From the NCBI GenBank assembly GCA_963930775.1, contig OZ005703.1, positions 1 through 64,000 of the forward strand: a DNA stretch of 64,000 nt, in the 5' to 3' direction. Under the pieces are notes generated by a model. That model made no database searches. It was not told the origin of the DNA and saw only the letters and a list, made by a program, of their open reading frames with translations. A program made the translations under genes and the position numbers. This DNA comes from Cliona cf. orientalis. Lineage: Eukaryota > Porifera > Demospongiae > Clionaida > Clionaidae. Each line of letters starts with the position of its first letter. Positions within the stretch are counted from its first letter, which is position 1. Of this stretch, positions 37,201 through 48,300 are shown in pieces.

Positions 37201-38844
37201 TACGAAGCTCAGGTGTATGAATCCGTCAATGAGGTCTACAAACTCATCATTCCGGTATACGAGAGCCAGCGGAACCACGCCCAGCTGGGGAAGGTCTACG
37301 CCAAGCTGTCAGACTGCTACAAAGACGTGGTGTCTAAGGGGAAGCACAGGTTCCTCTGCTCCTACTTCAGAGTCGGCTTCTATGGACTCATCTTTGGAGA
37401 CCTAGACAGACAGGAGTTCATTTATAAAGAGGCAGCTCTGACTAGGCTGGGAGAGTTCTCCCTCAGACTACAGGTACATGGGACAAAATAAATAAAAATA
37501 TTATTGTGGTATAATAATTATAAGATTTGCATGTTTTATTCAGAAAGTTTACCAGGACAAGCTTGGTGAGGGAATGATTGAACTACTCAAAGACTCTGGA
37601 GTCATCGATCCGAACACTCTCAGTGCTGCCAAGGTAAACCATCGCAACAGCCTACTCTCATTGTACACTTAATATTATTATGATGCTAAATTTCCAGTCA
37701 TTAACTACTTTCTGCTGTAGGGTTATTTGCAAGTGACTTATGTTGAGCCGTACTTTGATGAATGGGAGGATAAGGAAAGGTCAACAGTCTACGATCGATT
37801 CTTCAACATTCGTAAGTATTCTCATCACTGAGCAGCTATAAAAGTGTGATTTTCATGGTTTCCAAAATCTTTAGGTCGTTTTGCATTCAACACTCCATTC
37901 ACCCCTCGAGGCAAGGCCCATGGTGACGTCACCGAGCAGTACATGAGGAAGACCATCTTGACCTCAATGGAGTGTTTCCCCTATGTCAAACGAAGAAGCA
38001 AAATCATCAAACTTGACACAGTGAGCTCATTTTCCCTCCCTCCCCCTAACCCCTAGCCATCAAATCACAACCCGGAAATAATTATGGCAATCTGTGTGCA
38101 TAGGTTGACCTTCCACCTTTGGAGGTGGCCATTCTCGGGATGCAGGATAAGATTGAGAGCCTTAAGCATACGCTGAGTCAGCATCCTCCAGATGCCAAGC
38201 TGCTTCAGATGCAGCTGCAGGGAGGCATTGCAACATCAGTCAACCAAGGACCCTTCTACATCGCACAGAGCTTCCTTGATATCCCACCAGAGCAGCACAC
38301 TTATCACCACAGAAGGCTCAAGGTCTGCTTCAAGGAATTCACGAAAAGGCGAGTACATGACCTCAGTTAATTTGACCTGTATCATACATACATGTAGCCT
38401 TTTACTGAATTTGAGCATCGGTATTTGTAATTAGGAGATTTACGGAAATGTTTGGAGGCACTGCTGTGTGTGCAATCCATGGCTATATATGCCTTAATTA
38501 TATGATGCACAGCACATTAATTTTTATTTTTGTGTATATACAGATGCTGGGAAGCTCTGGAGTTGAACAAGAAGCTGATAACTGAAGAGCAGAAAGACTA
38601 CCAGAAGGAGCTCTCTGCCAAATTTAAGCTGTTCTGTGACAAACTGGAGCCAATGGTCAGCACAAAAAAGAAACACAAAAGATCGAGGTGAACTGTGCAT
38701 GATCAATCAACCCGTGTCTGATGTTGACATGCCCACCATAATTATTACAGGGACAGGGCACTAATTAACATTGCTGGGGCAGGAGCTACTCGATCAACAG
38801 CGAGACAGTACAGCAGTTCAGCACCTGCTGCTGAATCAAGCTAA
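28236..38844 (+). CDS. DOCK-C family guanine nucleotide exchange factor (DOCK6/7/8-like)
   Basis: Atypical Rho-family GEF that activates Rac/Cdc42 through its DHR-2 domain. It has several dozen short exons; the start [13 protein letters not shown] (28236-28276) matches the basic N-terminus of DOCK7. The DOCK-C/D N-terminal region spans about 29062-30520 ([57 protein letters not shown]). DHR-1 (C2-like) lies at about 31326-31780 ([48 protein letters not shown]). An armadillo-like middle follows. DHR-2 lies at about 36350-38680 ([18 protein letters not shown] [73 protein letters not shown]). The stop at 38844 follows a basic/serine tail. A poly-alanine tract lies near 32565 and one intron carries a minisatellite (34810-35590). 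Exon boundaries in the middle were not all verified. Confidence 0.93.
34810..35590. repeat. Intronic minisatellite in the DOCK gene
   Basis: About ten imperfect units of roughly 50-80 bp, each built from 9-mers of the TTTACCAAT/TTTACCAAC type plus a GATGCTGCCGTCGCCTACAG-like spacer. Period changes are mostly multiples of three and stops are absent, so both strands carry open frames (forward: repeated [13 protein letters not shown]; reverse: repeated GKVGKISN). It lies between a donor at about 34793 and an acceptor before 35749, so it is most simply intronic. Translation is not supported. Confidence 0.8.
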
Positions 38845-39028
38845 ATATTACCACTGTAACTCATTAGTAGTGAACACACCACATATATAGAAGTATATAG
38901 TTCATGTACATGAAGATTTTCTACTCAATCACTGTATTTTTTGGACAATATTTGTATTTTTGAGTGGTCAACAAAATTAATGACATCATACATGAGTCTA
39001 CGTACACAGAACTAGAGAGCATGTGCAG

Positions 39029-39575
39029 TTAGACAGTCTGTTCCTTAGCCTGCCTGGGGGTACGGATCTTTGCCTGCCCTCCTTCACGGAAACCATTCCT
39101 AAATCGCCTGTGCACAACACGCAAAAATCGCATTCTTCCAGTGCCAGTGGTGCGACGACGCTTGGCCTTCACACTCCAGTTGTCTGCAACAGAAAATAAT
39201 AATAATTATCACATAATACGCGCAAATCATATTATTATTCTGAAGTACGATCATGATAAGGTGGTCCATAAATTCTTATTGAAGCACACCTCACACAACT
39301 ATAAAAGGTACTTACATCTTCTTCTCTTAGCCGCGGGGTAGCCACAGGCAGAACAGCGCTTCTTCTGGATGTGATAGCCCTTTCTGTTGCACCGGATACA
39401 CAGCGTGTGCGTCTTATTCTGGCGCTTACCGAAACTCGACGTCCCCTTCGTCTGCAGACAAAATGAACATCACGGCACAGTAAATGTGACATAGAAGTGT
39501 TCTAGAACACCAGTATGGCCTAACACAGCAGCAGGATTGTACGGCTATCATCAGATCAATTCATTCACTTACCAT
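39029..39575 (-). CDS. RPL37: 60S ribosomal protein L37
   Basis: Large-subunit ribosomal protein eL37. Three exons on the minus strand are 39573-39575 (only the ATG), 39316-39451 and 39029-39183, joining to 97 residues. The sequence begins [19 protein letters not shown] and carries the C4 zinc finger (C-IR-C ... C-SA-C in [12 protein letters not shown] and [11 protein letters not shown]), then [20 protein letters not shown]. The ATG-only first exon is a conserved feature of ribosomal-protein genes. It is convergent with DOCK (184 bp between stops) and divergent from FBXO4. Confidence 0.97.
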
Positions 39576-39804
39576 GCTTGCGGACCCTCGAAGTTCGAAG
39601 ATCAAGAAAGGACGGAAGTACGCATGCGCACCACTTTAAGCTATGATGTCATCCTTACGTAATGGTACTAAATACGCAAAGTGCACGATCATCAAATTGC
39701 AAAAGTGCCACATCACCAAGTCTGGCGTTTCTTCTTTGCAGTCGTGATGACAAAGTTCATAAAAGCTCTTGAGATGCAATCGGCGAAGGACAAAGTTGAT
39801 TTCG
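39576..39804. promoter_or_regulatory. Divergent RPL37/FBXO4 promoter
   Basis: About 230 bp separate the RPL37 ATG from the likely FBXO4 ATG. Pyrimidine tracts on the RPL37 strand (complement of GAAGATCAAGAAAGGACGGAAG, near 39597-39618) would fit a TOP-like initiator, as expected of ribosomal-protein genes. No TATA box is seen. Confidence 0.45.
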
Positions 39805-41386
39805 ATGAAAATGTCAGTTGCAGTAGCAAGAAGGTGTCAGCTGGATAACAGTCGCGCGTCGCAAAGATCAGCAAGCAAACTGCACAGAGATGCGCAGACT
39901 CACTGCTCATCGTTATTCGCTGGAACAGCGTCCATTGTCGTGAGGGGATCCGAAAAAGCCAATCAAGATCTTCACGAGGAGGATCAAATCAACATCACCA
40001 ACCTCCCAGTATGTAGCCTACATATCATTATAGGCTAATATTATTATGCTTGTGGTTTAATCCATTATTAAAAATCTGTACACTAAAAAACTTAAGAGCC
40101 TGCTATATTATACTAGAGCTAATTGCTTCATTATATTGTTTATTAAACACAGGTAGGTGTGCTGCTGAAGATCATGAGCTACATTGATGCGTGCAGTGTT
40201 TGTAGAGTGAGTGCGACTTGTTCCTACCTGAACTGCGTCGCCAGCGACACTCTACTCTGGAGGAGGCTGCTACAGAGAGACATACAGACATGGAAGGTCA
40301 TAGGTCACCTCTCACATCCACTCATCTATCACCAAACAACCTCTGACCTCCCACCAAAGACACTGTAAGCAACTTTATGGACTGGTGCCGCAGTTTTGCT
40401 AATATCAATTACCGATCTAATTGTAGGTACAGGGAATGTTACGTTCATCGTGAGGGAATTCCCCCTCCTCAGCAGTCATTCACCTATCCCTTCACATCAC
40501 GGCTGCGCTCTCTTGTTCGAAGGCTTCAAGGTCACGTACCAAAGGTCATTCTGTTTGGATCTGGACTGGAGAGCCTGCCCTTTGTCAGAAAGCTCTTCTG
40601 GGAACAAGATTCTCCATACACGCCAATAGGACTCTATCCTGGAAAAGATGGTATGCTATTATAAGACATCACACATCGGACATTCTGATCAGTTTCTCAA
40701 AATTAATGGTTCCCTAACTCTTCCTTGATGTTTATTATCACTTTCAGGAGTTGGCAGTGGTGTGTGTGTTCAGCATGGCTCGACGCCTCTCAATCTGGTG
40801 ACCTTATACACAGCCACCAAGGCAGAGAGGCTAGCACAGGCAGCCACACAAGGTCAACCAAAGGTCAACAAACTCATTTCTCCTTACTCTGATGAGAGTG
40901 GCCCAGAGTTGACGCAAGCGGTCCACAGTCTTTGCCAGCAAGCCGATGCATTCCTACTCGTCATAGACACAGCTAATCTGGATAGTGGTAAGTAAATTAA
41001 CTATCTACTATTCATGTTACTGATCGCGAGAGCTCACAGCATTTATGTTTATGATTCCATAGCCAACAGAGATGTTGACATCTCTCTACTCAACGCTATG
41101 CTTCACTCGAGTCCTGTGGCCCACACTCCTCTGCTGGTCTTGGCAACATCGTTGAGTTCTCAATCTGCTGGTGATGAAGGGACTTCCCCTCCCCCAGTGC
41201 AGGTAGCAGAGTGGCTCAGCCTCATCCACATACAACATCCATGGCAGGTAAGATATTTGATGGTTATCTCACGACATTGTAATAGCAATGATATGAATTA
41301 TTCTCCAGGTGCGAACTGTGACACTAGATACATTTTCTGGTCTCAGTGATGGTCTAAACTGGCTGCTACAAGCGGCAAATCTTTAA
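39805..41386 (+). CDS. FBXO4: F-box only protein 4-like
   Basis: Substrate receptor for an SCF ubiquitin ligase. An F-box (LPVGVLLKIMSYIDACSVCR ... VSATCSYLNCVA, then LLWRRLLQRDIQTWK) lies at about 40005-40295. The atypical GTPase-like domain of FBXO4 follows: VILFGSGLESLPFVRKLFW, then GVGSGVCVQHG, LVTLYTATKAERLAQAA, HTPLLVLATSLS and HPWQVRTVTLDTFSGLSDGL, with a stop at 41386. Residues and order match vertebrate FBXO4, in which this domain contacts TRF1. The first exon is uncertain: ATG 39805 gives a basic leader, while an upstream ATG at 39747 is in another frame and stops early. Convergent with SNRPA1 (185 bp between stops). Confidence 0.85.
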
Positions 41387-41571
41387 AATTAAATTTTGTG
41401 CTTTTATTATATTCTTGTAGTATCACTTATTAAATTTTATCATGATAATTATAATAATTGGAAATTTATTAAAATTAATTATTATGCCAAAATTTGTACA
41501 CAACTTGAATCGTAATTACTATAGTGCAGTTCAAGCATTGCAATTTTGTATGTACAGTCATGGATCAAATA

Positions 41572-43007
41572 TCAGTTTTCCATTTCTTGGTCTCCATGGT
41601 GATTGCTGTTAGGTATCACCTGGCCTGGTATCTGGCCGGCCTTCAGCATTGCCTCCAGCTGATGAACCTCCTCCAAACTCCTAGCGCTAGCAATAGCAGC
41701 CTGCACCACATAACAACAATCAGTACAGCCAGTTCTCTGGAGAAAGAGGAGGGCTTACTCTGATCTTTGCTATCTCCATGGGCGAAGGTCCGCTTGGCTG
41801 TGGCACATGAGCTGATGCTCTCTCAATACGCCTCGGTCCCTCGCCTGGGGTGAACCTACAATCAACGACATCCTCAATAAAGAAACACAATGAGATAATT
41901 TCTAAATCTCACTTCTTTGGTTTTTTAGCTGCTGGTTTGTCCTCTTCGCTAGGCTTCTCAACTCCAAACAGCTCAGTAGCTTTTTCTTTCTCCTATGATA
42001 AAAATTAACGTGTAATTACTGAGGCTTGTGAATTTGAATCACTGACTTTGAGTTTAATTCTCTTGAAGTCGAGAACTCTGAGCTGGGGCATCTTGTGGAT
42101 GACATAGTAGCGGTAGGATGGCTTGTGGACCACTGGGTTGCGAAGAAGGCTACAAAAATAACACAACTTGATAATTTGGACAAGTAATTCCCAAAGAGAA
42201 AAATATACCTTAAGTAAGTGAGATTGTGGAGTGATGCTAGTGGATCCAGGTCACTCTGCATGTACGCATGTTTGGCCATGAAGCATTGTATAACATACAC
42301 AGACCCTCTGTGTGTGTATCTTACCAGTTCTTCAATGCTGTTGTTGACTAGGACTAGTGTCTGAAGCTGAGGGAGACTTTCCTCGAGGCCTTCAGCTATG
42401 CGACTGTCAATGGACGTCATATTATAGCTAATTCCTTCAACAAATCTTCACTCACCATACTCGGTTGTTGCTAAGCAACACGGATTTCAGCCGAGACAGC
42501 AAAGGGAATCCATCCAGCCTGCGGATCTCATTGTCAGAGAAATCAATGGTATCAAATTGATCCTGTAAAATAAGAGTAAGTCACTGCACATTAAGATACC
42601 CACCCACATGAGATATAAATCAATATCTAAAACGTTCAGCTATCTACAAAATTTATTAAAACGGGCATGCGTACCAACGTAGCACCCAAGTTTTCTATAA
42701 CAGCAATTTTGTTCCCTACAGAGATGCCAAAAACACAAGTTAGAATAACAGAACACACACGAAAAAAAAAAACACTCATCAACTGGAAGGCCAGTAGCGC
42801 ACACTCTGACAGCAACCCTCCGCAATATAGGCGTGAGAGTAGCGGCAAATGTACCCTGCCCGGCCCTCGACAGAAGATCATCTACGCTCAAACTATCCAA
42901 TGACTTTATGAGATCGTCTGCTCACCTCTCAAATCCAGCTCCCAGTCCTTCACTGCGTTCGTGAACTGTGGCGAGTCTGCGATCAATTCTGCTGTCAAGC
43001 GGGGCAT
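41572..43007 (-). CDS. SNRPA1: U2 snRNP A' protein
   Basis: Leucine-rich-repeat protein that binds U2 snRNA stem-loop IV together with U2B''. The minus-strand exons start at 43007 with MPRLTAELIADSPQFTNAVK and DWELDLRG (42926-43007). They continue NKIAVIENLGATL (42675-42715), DQFDTIDFSDNEIRRLDGFP (42456-42562), then IAEGLEESLPQLQTLVLVNN (42325-42403), DLDPLASLHNLTYL, LLRNPVVHKPSYRYYVIHKM and PQLRVLDFKRIKLK. The C-terminal exons give FTPGEGP, GPSPMEIAKIR and AAIASARSLEEVHQLEAMLK-AGQIPGQ, the conserved tail, with the stop at 41572-41574. Exon phases checked for the first three exons are consistent. It starts 77 bp from PGAM5 in divergent orientation. Confidence 0.94.
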
Positions 43008-43084
43008 AGCTTCGATTTTGGTCCAAACGAGGAGTTATTCGAAATAATGCACACCACCCTTGTTCTAAATAGCGCCCATCAACA
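43008..43084. promoter_or_regulatory. Divergent SNRPA1/PGAM5 promoter
   Basis: Only 77 bp lie between the start codons of a splicing factor and a mitochondrial phosphatase, so a shared bidirectional promoter is very likely. No TATA box or other named element is evident. Confidence 0.55.
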
Positions 43085-44018
43085 ATGCTTCGTGTCGCCG
43101 CGCTTGTGAGTGGCTCTGGTGTCTTGTCGGCTCTCTTGGTCTCCCAGCACCGAGTACATGCCAGCTCGAAGAAGGAGGATGGGAAAAAGTCGTGGGACTT
43201 CAACTGGGACCGCATGGGCCACAGCAGCGCCACCAACCCTCACGCTCCAGAGGGAGAATCGCCGTCCGTGATAAAGCCTTCTGCCACTCGTACGCTCATT
43301 CTCATCCGTCACGGTCAATACGAACACGGACAAGACGATCCTGATAAGCGTATACTGACTGCCCTTGGTCGAGAGCAGGCGATGATGACTGGAGAGAGAT
43401 TGAGGGAGATGGGGGAGAAGTACACTACCCTGCACTACTCCACGATGCCCAGGGCCACAGAAACTGCCAACATCATCTGCAAGAGCCTGTCGGGTATTCC
43501 AACAAAGAGCTGTGATATGCTGCGAGAGGGAGCCCCCATTCGTCCCGAACCTCCAAACAGCACATGGAAGCCTGAGGAATATGTAAGCATTTAATACAAT
43601 GCTGTCTACATGTATAAATGAGTTTGCCCCTCCACTTTAATATTATGTCCCTTGAGGAGTTTTTCCGTGATGGAGCCAGGATTGAAGCAGCATTTCGTAA
43701 GTACTTCCATCGTGCCCTGCCCACTCAGGAGACCAGCAGTATTGAAATTCTCGTGTGCCATGCAAATGTCATTCGCTACTTCATATGCAGGTATAATATT
43801 ATTTTATTATAGGCAATCGTCCCAATAACTGTCATTTTAATTAAGGGTAAAATTATTCCATTTTTAGGAGTCTCCAGCTTCCCCCTGAGGCGTGGCTGAG
43901 GATGAGCCTAGCTCATGGATCCATCACAAGGGTCGTCATTCGACCAAATGGCAAAGTTCACGTCAAGGAAATAGGGAGCAGCGGACACATGCCACCAAAC
44001 AAAATCACATTCAGCTAA
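43085..44018 (+). CDS. PGAM5: Mitochondrial Ser/Thr phosphatase PGAM5
   Basis: Histidine-phosphatase-fold enzyme that acts as a protein serine/threonine phosphatase at mitochondria. Three exons (43085-43582, 43657-43790, 43868-44018) join to 260 residues. The N-terminus [20 protein letters not shown] is a hydrophobic membrane anchor. A WDFNWDRM segment is the conserved multimerisation motif. The catalytic signature [11 protein letters not shown] is present, as are [11 protein letters not shown] and the second histidine in [16 protein letters not shown]. The C-terminus [20 protein letters not shown] ... [11 protein letters not shown] matches the family. Convergent with BTF3. Confidence 0.95.
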
Positions 44019-44215
44019 AACTAGAATCAAAATTATTAGCGACAATATTATTTTATTTATGATTAAAGAATATGTACAGTGAAATGCTCATATACAATGA
44101 CAAATATCATGTGGTGCAATAATATTTGCAGAGCTACAGTGCACGCACATTAACCAGTTCAGTAGTAGCATTAGCAATAGAGTGGTAGCACTGACTCGCC
44201 ACGCACCCTCAGCTA

Positions 44216-45055
44216 TCACACTTCTGATTTTGACGGCTCATCAAAATTGCCAACCAGCTCTGAAGTGGTAGAAATAGAGATAAGTCAAAAATCAGTATTC
44301 TTATACATACCTTAGGCTCCTTTTAACATACAAGGAGATTAAAATCTACATCATACACTAAGAGAGGTGGCTGTACATACCTGGGACTTCATCGTCCTCA
44401 TCAATATCACCAAGGTCACCCACTCCTCCCGTCTCCTGGGTTGGATAGTTCTGTGCCAACTTGCGCAGCTGACTTAGCCCCTCAGGCCCCTGCAACCAAT
44501 GGTAGAATGAAATTACTGTCAATAGCAGTGTTGGCTCACCCCGACAGTCACCAGTTGATTGAAGATTCCTGGAAGTAGCTCCGTCAGCGCTGTGTACAAT
44601 AAACAAAAAAACAACAACAAAACATCATCAATCAATATATATATATAGCTGCTTGAGAGTATCACTACAGACGTTTTGTTCAAGAGTGCTCTTTATATGG
44701 AATTTTTATTGCACTTACGTTTGTCCTCGGGATTTCCACTGACGGCGAAGGTGTTGGCGGAGAGAGAGGCCTGCACCTTAGGGTTGGTGAAGTGAAGCAC
44801 TCTCCCGTCGTCCTTGATCATATTGACCTCCTCTATGCCCTGGATGCTGTTCACTCCAAGCTTCTTCAAACAATTCTAAATCACAACATACACACCTATA
44901 GGTCAGAGAAATCATCAAAGGTTTGGTCTTGATACCTGAACTTTCTTATCATCAGTCGCTGTCTTGTGGACGATCTTCTTTTTTCTTCTTGAAGTTCCCT
45001 TACCTCCGATCCGAGCACTCTGAAGTTTCTCTAGCTTCTCCTTGTTGACAGGCAT
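44216..45055 (-). CDS. BTF3: Nascent polypeptide-associated complex beta (BTF3)
   Basis: NAC-beta subunit, a ribosome-associated chaperone. Minus-strand exons start at 45055 with [20 protein letters not shown] and [20 protein letters not shown], which carries the basic ribosome-binding motif RRKKK. The NAC domain follows: [40 protein letters not shown] and SGNPEDK. Next come [20 protein letters not shown] and [11 protein letters not shown], and an acidic tail [20 protein letters not shown] ending at a stop at 44216-44218. Length and order are normal for BTF3. The start diverges from NASP, 299 bp apart. Confidence 0.95.
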
Positions 45056-45354
45056 GGCGAAATGGATGTCTACGGGTCGAGAGACAATAGCATACCTCAG
45101 AGATGAAAATTAGCTACAGCAATGGCCAGCGAAACACAAGATACACCACACAGATCGCTACTTACCTAGTACCTTTGGATGATCTCTTCGATAGACCATG
45201 TGCTGTCCAATGTGCATAACTCCGTAAACTAATCGGTATTCTACACGTGGACCTGCAGAAGCATCGACCTCGTACCGATTTTATACGCATGCGTGATAAG
45301 TGCAGTTTTGCCGGGAAAGCTAGCTACTGGGAGGAGTACTGATTCTTATCCAAG
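45056..45354. promoter_or_regulatory. Divergent BTF3/NASP promoter region
   Basis: About 300 bp between the start codons of BTF3 and NASP. It probably holds both promoters and a BTF3 5'-untranslated segment. No TATA box was identified. Confidence 0.45.
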
Positions 45355-48300
45355 ATGGAGCAGGAGGAGGATGAGTAAGTAGATCTGATTGTACTGTATT
45401 GATGTTCTCTATCATCTCTTATCTCTGTCTTCCCTACCTTTATGATCTGTACTCTGCAATGAACTATCTGGCACAGTGTGATCCAGTGTGCTAGCATCTC
45501 AGAGAGTCCTGAGATGCTATTGGCTGAGGGCAAGCGATGTTTGGCTGCTGGTGACGCCAACGGAGCTGTGGAATGTTTCCAAGCAGTCTGTGGCCTACTG
45601 TGAGTTGTAGTGAGCGATCGATCTGATCATGGATATAATTTCTATGATCTGATAATAATATTATGATTCAACGTAAATTTATATGTGATTATCACTGCAC
45701 AGCGCATCAGCACATGGTCAGGTGTGCGTGGAGCTGGCAGAGCCCTACTACCTCTATGGGAAGGCCCTGCTAGAGCTGGCCAGGAGTAGCTCATCAGTCC
45801 TAGGCTCAGCAATACCTGGTCAGCCTCAACTCCAATTAATGCACAGAGGTGACTAATCTTATTAATGAGTTTGGTGTGGTTTTGTGCACATGTAGTGCCT
45901 GAGGAGAAACCTTCATCAGACGAAGAAGATAACGCTGATGAGGAAAATGATCAGTCCAGTGAACAAGCTGGCGAGGAAGACCCTGCCTCGGCTGCTAATA
46001 ACGAACAGAATGAGGAATCTGAGTCAGAAAAAACTACTGAGCCAGTATCGTCATCGACTAATGGAGAAGAATCTGCCAATAAGAGTGGGGAAGCCCCTGG
46101 CTCGAACGAGGTGGCCTCAAGCAATAGTGGGGAAGCCCCTGCTAATAATGAGGAGGAGGATGAGTCTGATCTTCAGATAGCGTGGGAGGTACTGGAGCTC
46201 GCCAGAGTCATCTGCCAAAAGTAAGTCTGAATATTGATTTCATTTTCTGCTACACACCATTAATTTTGGTTTATTTCAATGTTACGGTGTTGTTTGCTTT
46301 AGGATTGAGACAGACGAGTATCGTTTGAAGTTGAGCGATGTGAACCTTGTTCTTGGTGAAGTTGGTCTTGAATCCGACCAGTACGATCAGGCCATCCTTG
46401 ACATCCAGTCCTCACTCCAGCTGCGACAGTTTGTCCTTCAGCCAAACGACCGAAGGATTGCTGAAGTGTAAGATTCCAAATAATTATGAGAAAATAGACC
46501 ATTAAATGCAATAAAATTTCATTTTCCAATAACAGGCAAAATGTGAGAAAAATTTTTCAATTTTCTGTTTTTTAGTCCTCTGGAAAATGGCTTCATATTG
46601 ATATACAAAATTTTATGTGGTTGCAGCATGTAAACTTTAGTTATGAGTGAAAGTATTTGCTCGGACGCATACAATTTAATACTAAATTTAATTAAAAATG
46701 CGTATTTTTCGAAAGACGAAAGTACATGTATCTACCCGACTACATAAAAATGGTCATAACTTCACTTATGATCAATATTTTTTCGTGAAACTTGCACCAT
46801 TGGATTCAGCACACATAGGGCTATCAATCTATGCCAAAAACTCTGTTTTTATGAAAAATTGCAAATGGTCTATTTTTCCATAGCAGGTCACATCTGATAT
46901 TGCTGATTTTGCCGTCAACGTGCATGGCATGATTTTGTGATTGTATTTTGTTATAGATACTTTAGCCTTGGTTTGGCGTACACATTGAACAAGCAGTACC
47001 CGGACGCCATCACTGTGAGTCAGATGCATGTCCATATCAACTGGTGTGCTTATCGACGACCTTTGTACTCATGTAGGCATACAATAAGTCGAAAGAGACA
47101 TTGCAAGGAAGAAAAGGTACCTCCCTGCTAGTGCTTGTTCTGTTCATCATTCAGTAAGCTGCTATTTCACCTATAGCTGAGCTGGAGGCTCAACTCTCTA
47201 GTGCAGAAGATGCCAACAAAGAAAAGTTGGAATCAGAAATAAAGGATCTGGGTGATTTGCTACCAGATATTGACTCAAAGGTAATAATTATAATACAAAT
47301 TCTAAAAGTGATTCTAAACCTAATAGAGCCCCTCCTAGCTTTAAGAGGAGCATGGGGATATCTATGCTAGACTACATTTGGTTCATATCCCATCTCTATC
47401 AGTTCTGCCTCGAGCTTTAGAGCCTCTTCGATATCAGTACACTCGCTCAGTTGCTTCATGAGATCCAGGTAGTGATCGTCTTTCATTTCTTCATTGTCCT
47501 CTTCGGTCATAGGCAGCTCTGCCTGCTGGTCTAGCCTAGCTTGCTTTGCTGGAGGAGCCATGTCTATTTCCTCTCTAATCTTCAGATTCTCTATCTCCTT
47601 AGCTGGTGCCTCTTGCATTCCCTTTTCTTTGAACTCCACAGCCAAATCTTTCAGAAAGGCCACGGCAGACTGATAAAGACGACTCCGCTTATTTCGAGTG
47701 CTTCGTTTGACCATCATTTTTGCGACGAGTGTTGCCTCTTCCACGTCCTCTGCAGTGAACTGATTCTTGAAGGCATCGCACATGCTCTTGAGGCGTCGGA
47801 TGACCTCCATTTGCACCGAGGGATCGGGACAGCTGACGATTAGCTGCTGTAGGTAGCTCAGCAGCTCCCTCCCAACGTCAGGAAGATAGTTATCCTTATC
47901 AAAGTCAATAAAATCAACTTTGTCAAGATAATCGTGCCCTTCTTCATCAGTTATGGCGTGGTTGTTGAGCTGCGCTAGACTTGACTTGTGTTTGCGTATC
48001 TCAACAATGGTCGCAGCGCTCACGCCCGACGTAAGGGTGCCATCCATCTCACTGCTGCCATTTATAGCTGTGGGGTCCCTAGTGGCAACGCCCACCTCCC
48101 TTCTCGCTCTCTCCTCAGCTTCTCGCTTCATTCTCTTGAGTTTGGCTGTCGGGTATTCCCTCACGTCTCTGTCGATGATATCGTGGCAGTTGGAGCACAA
48201 CCACATGCCATTCGTAGCGCTCGTGCGTTCTTCGGTCGTCATTTTTGCATTGTAGCGTGGCCCGCCCTCTGCTGCGGCTGCTATGTGAGCTCCTTGGCCG

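Noticed and set aside
43079..43435. 118-codon minus-strand frame over PGAM5 exon 1
   Set aside because: Antisense shadow of the PGAM5 catalytic exon.
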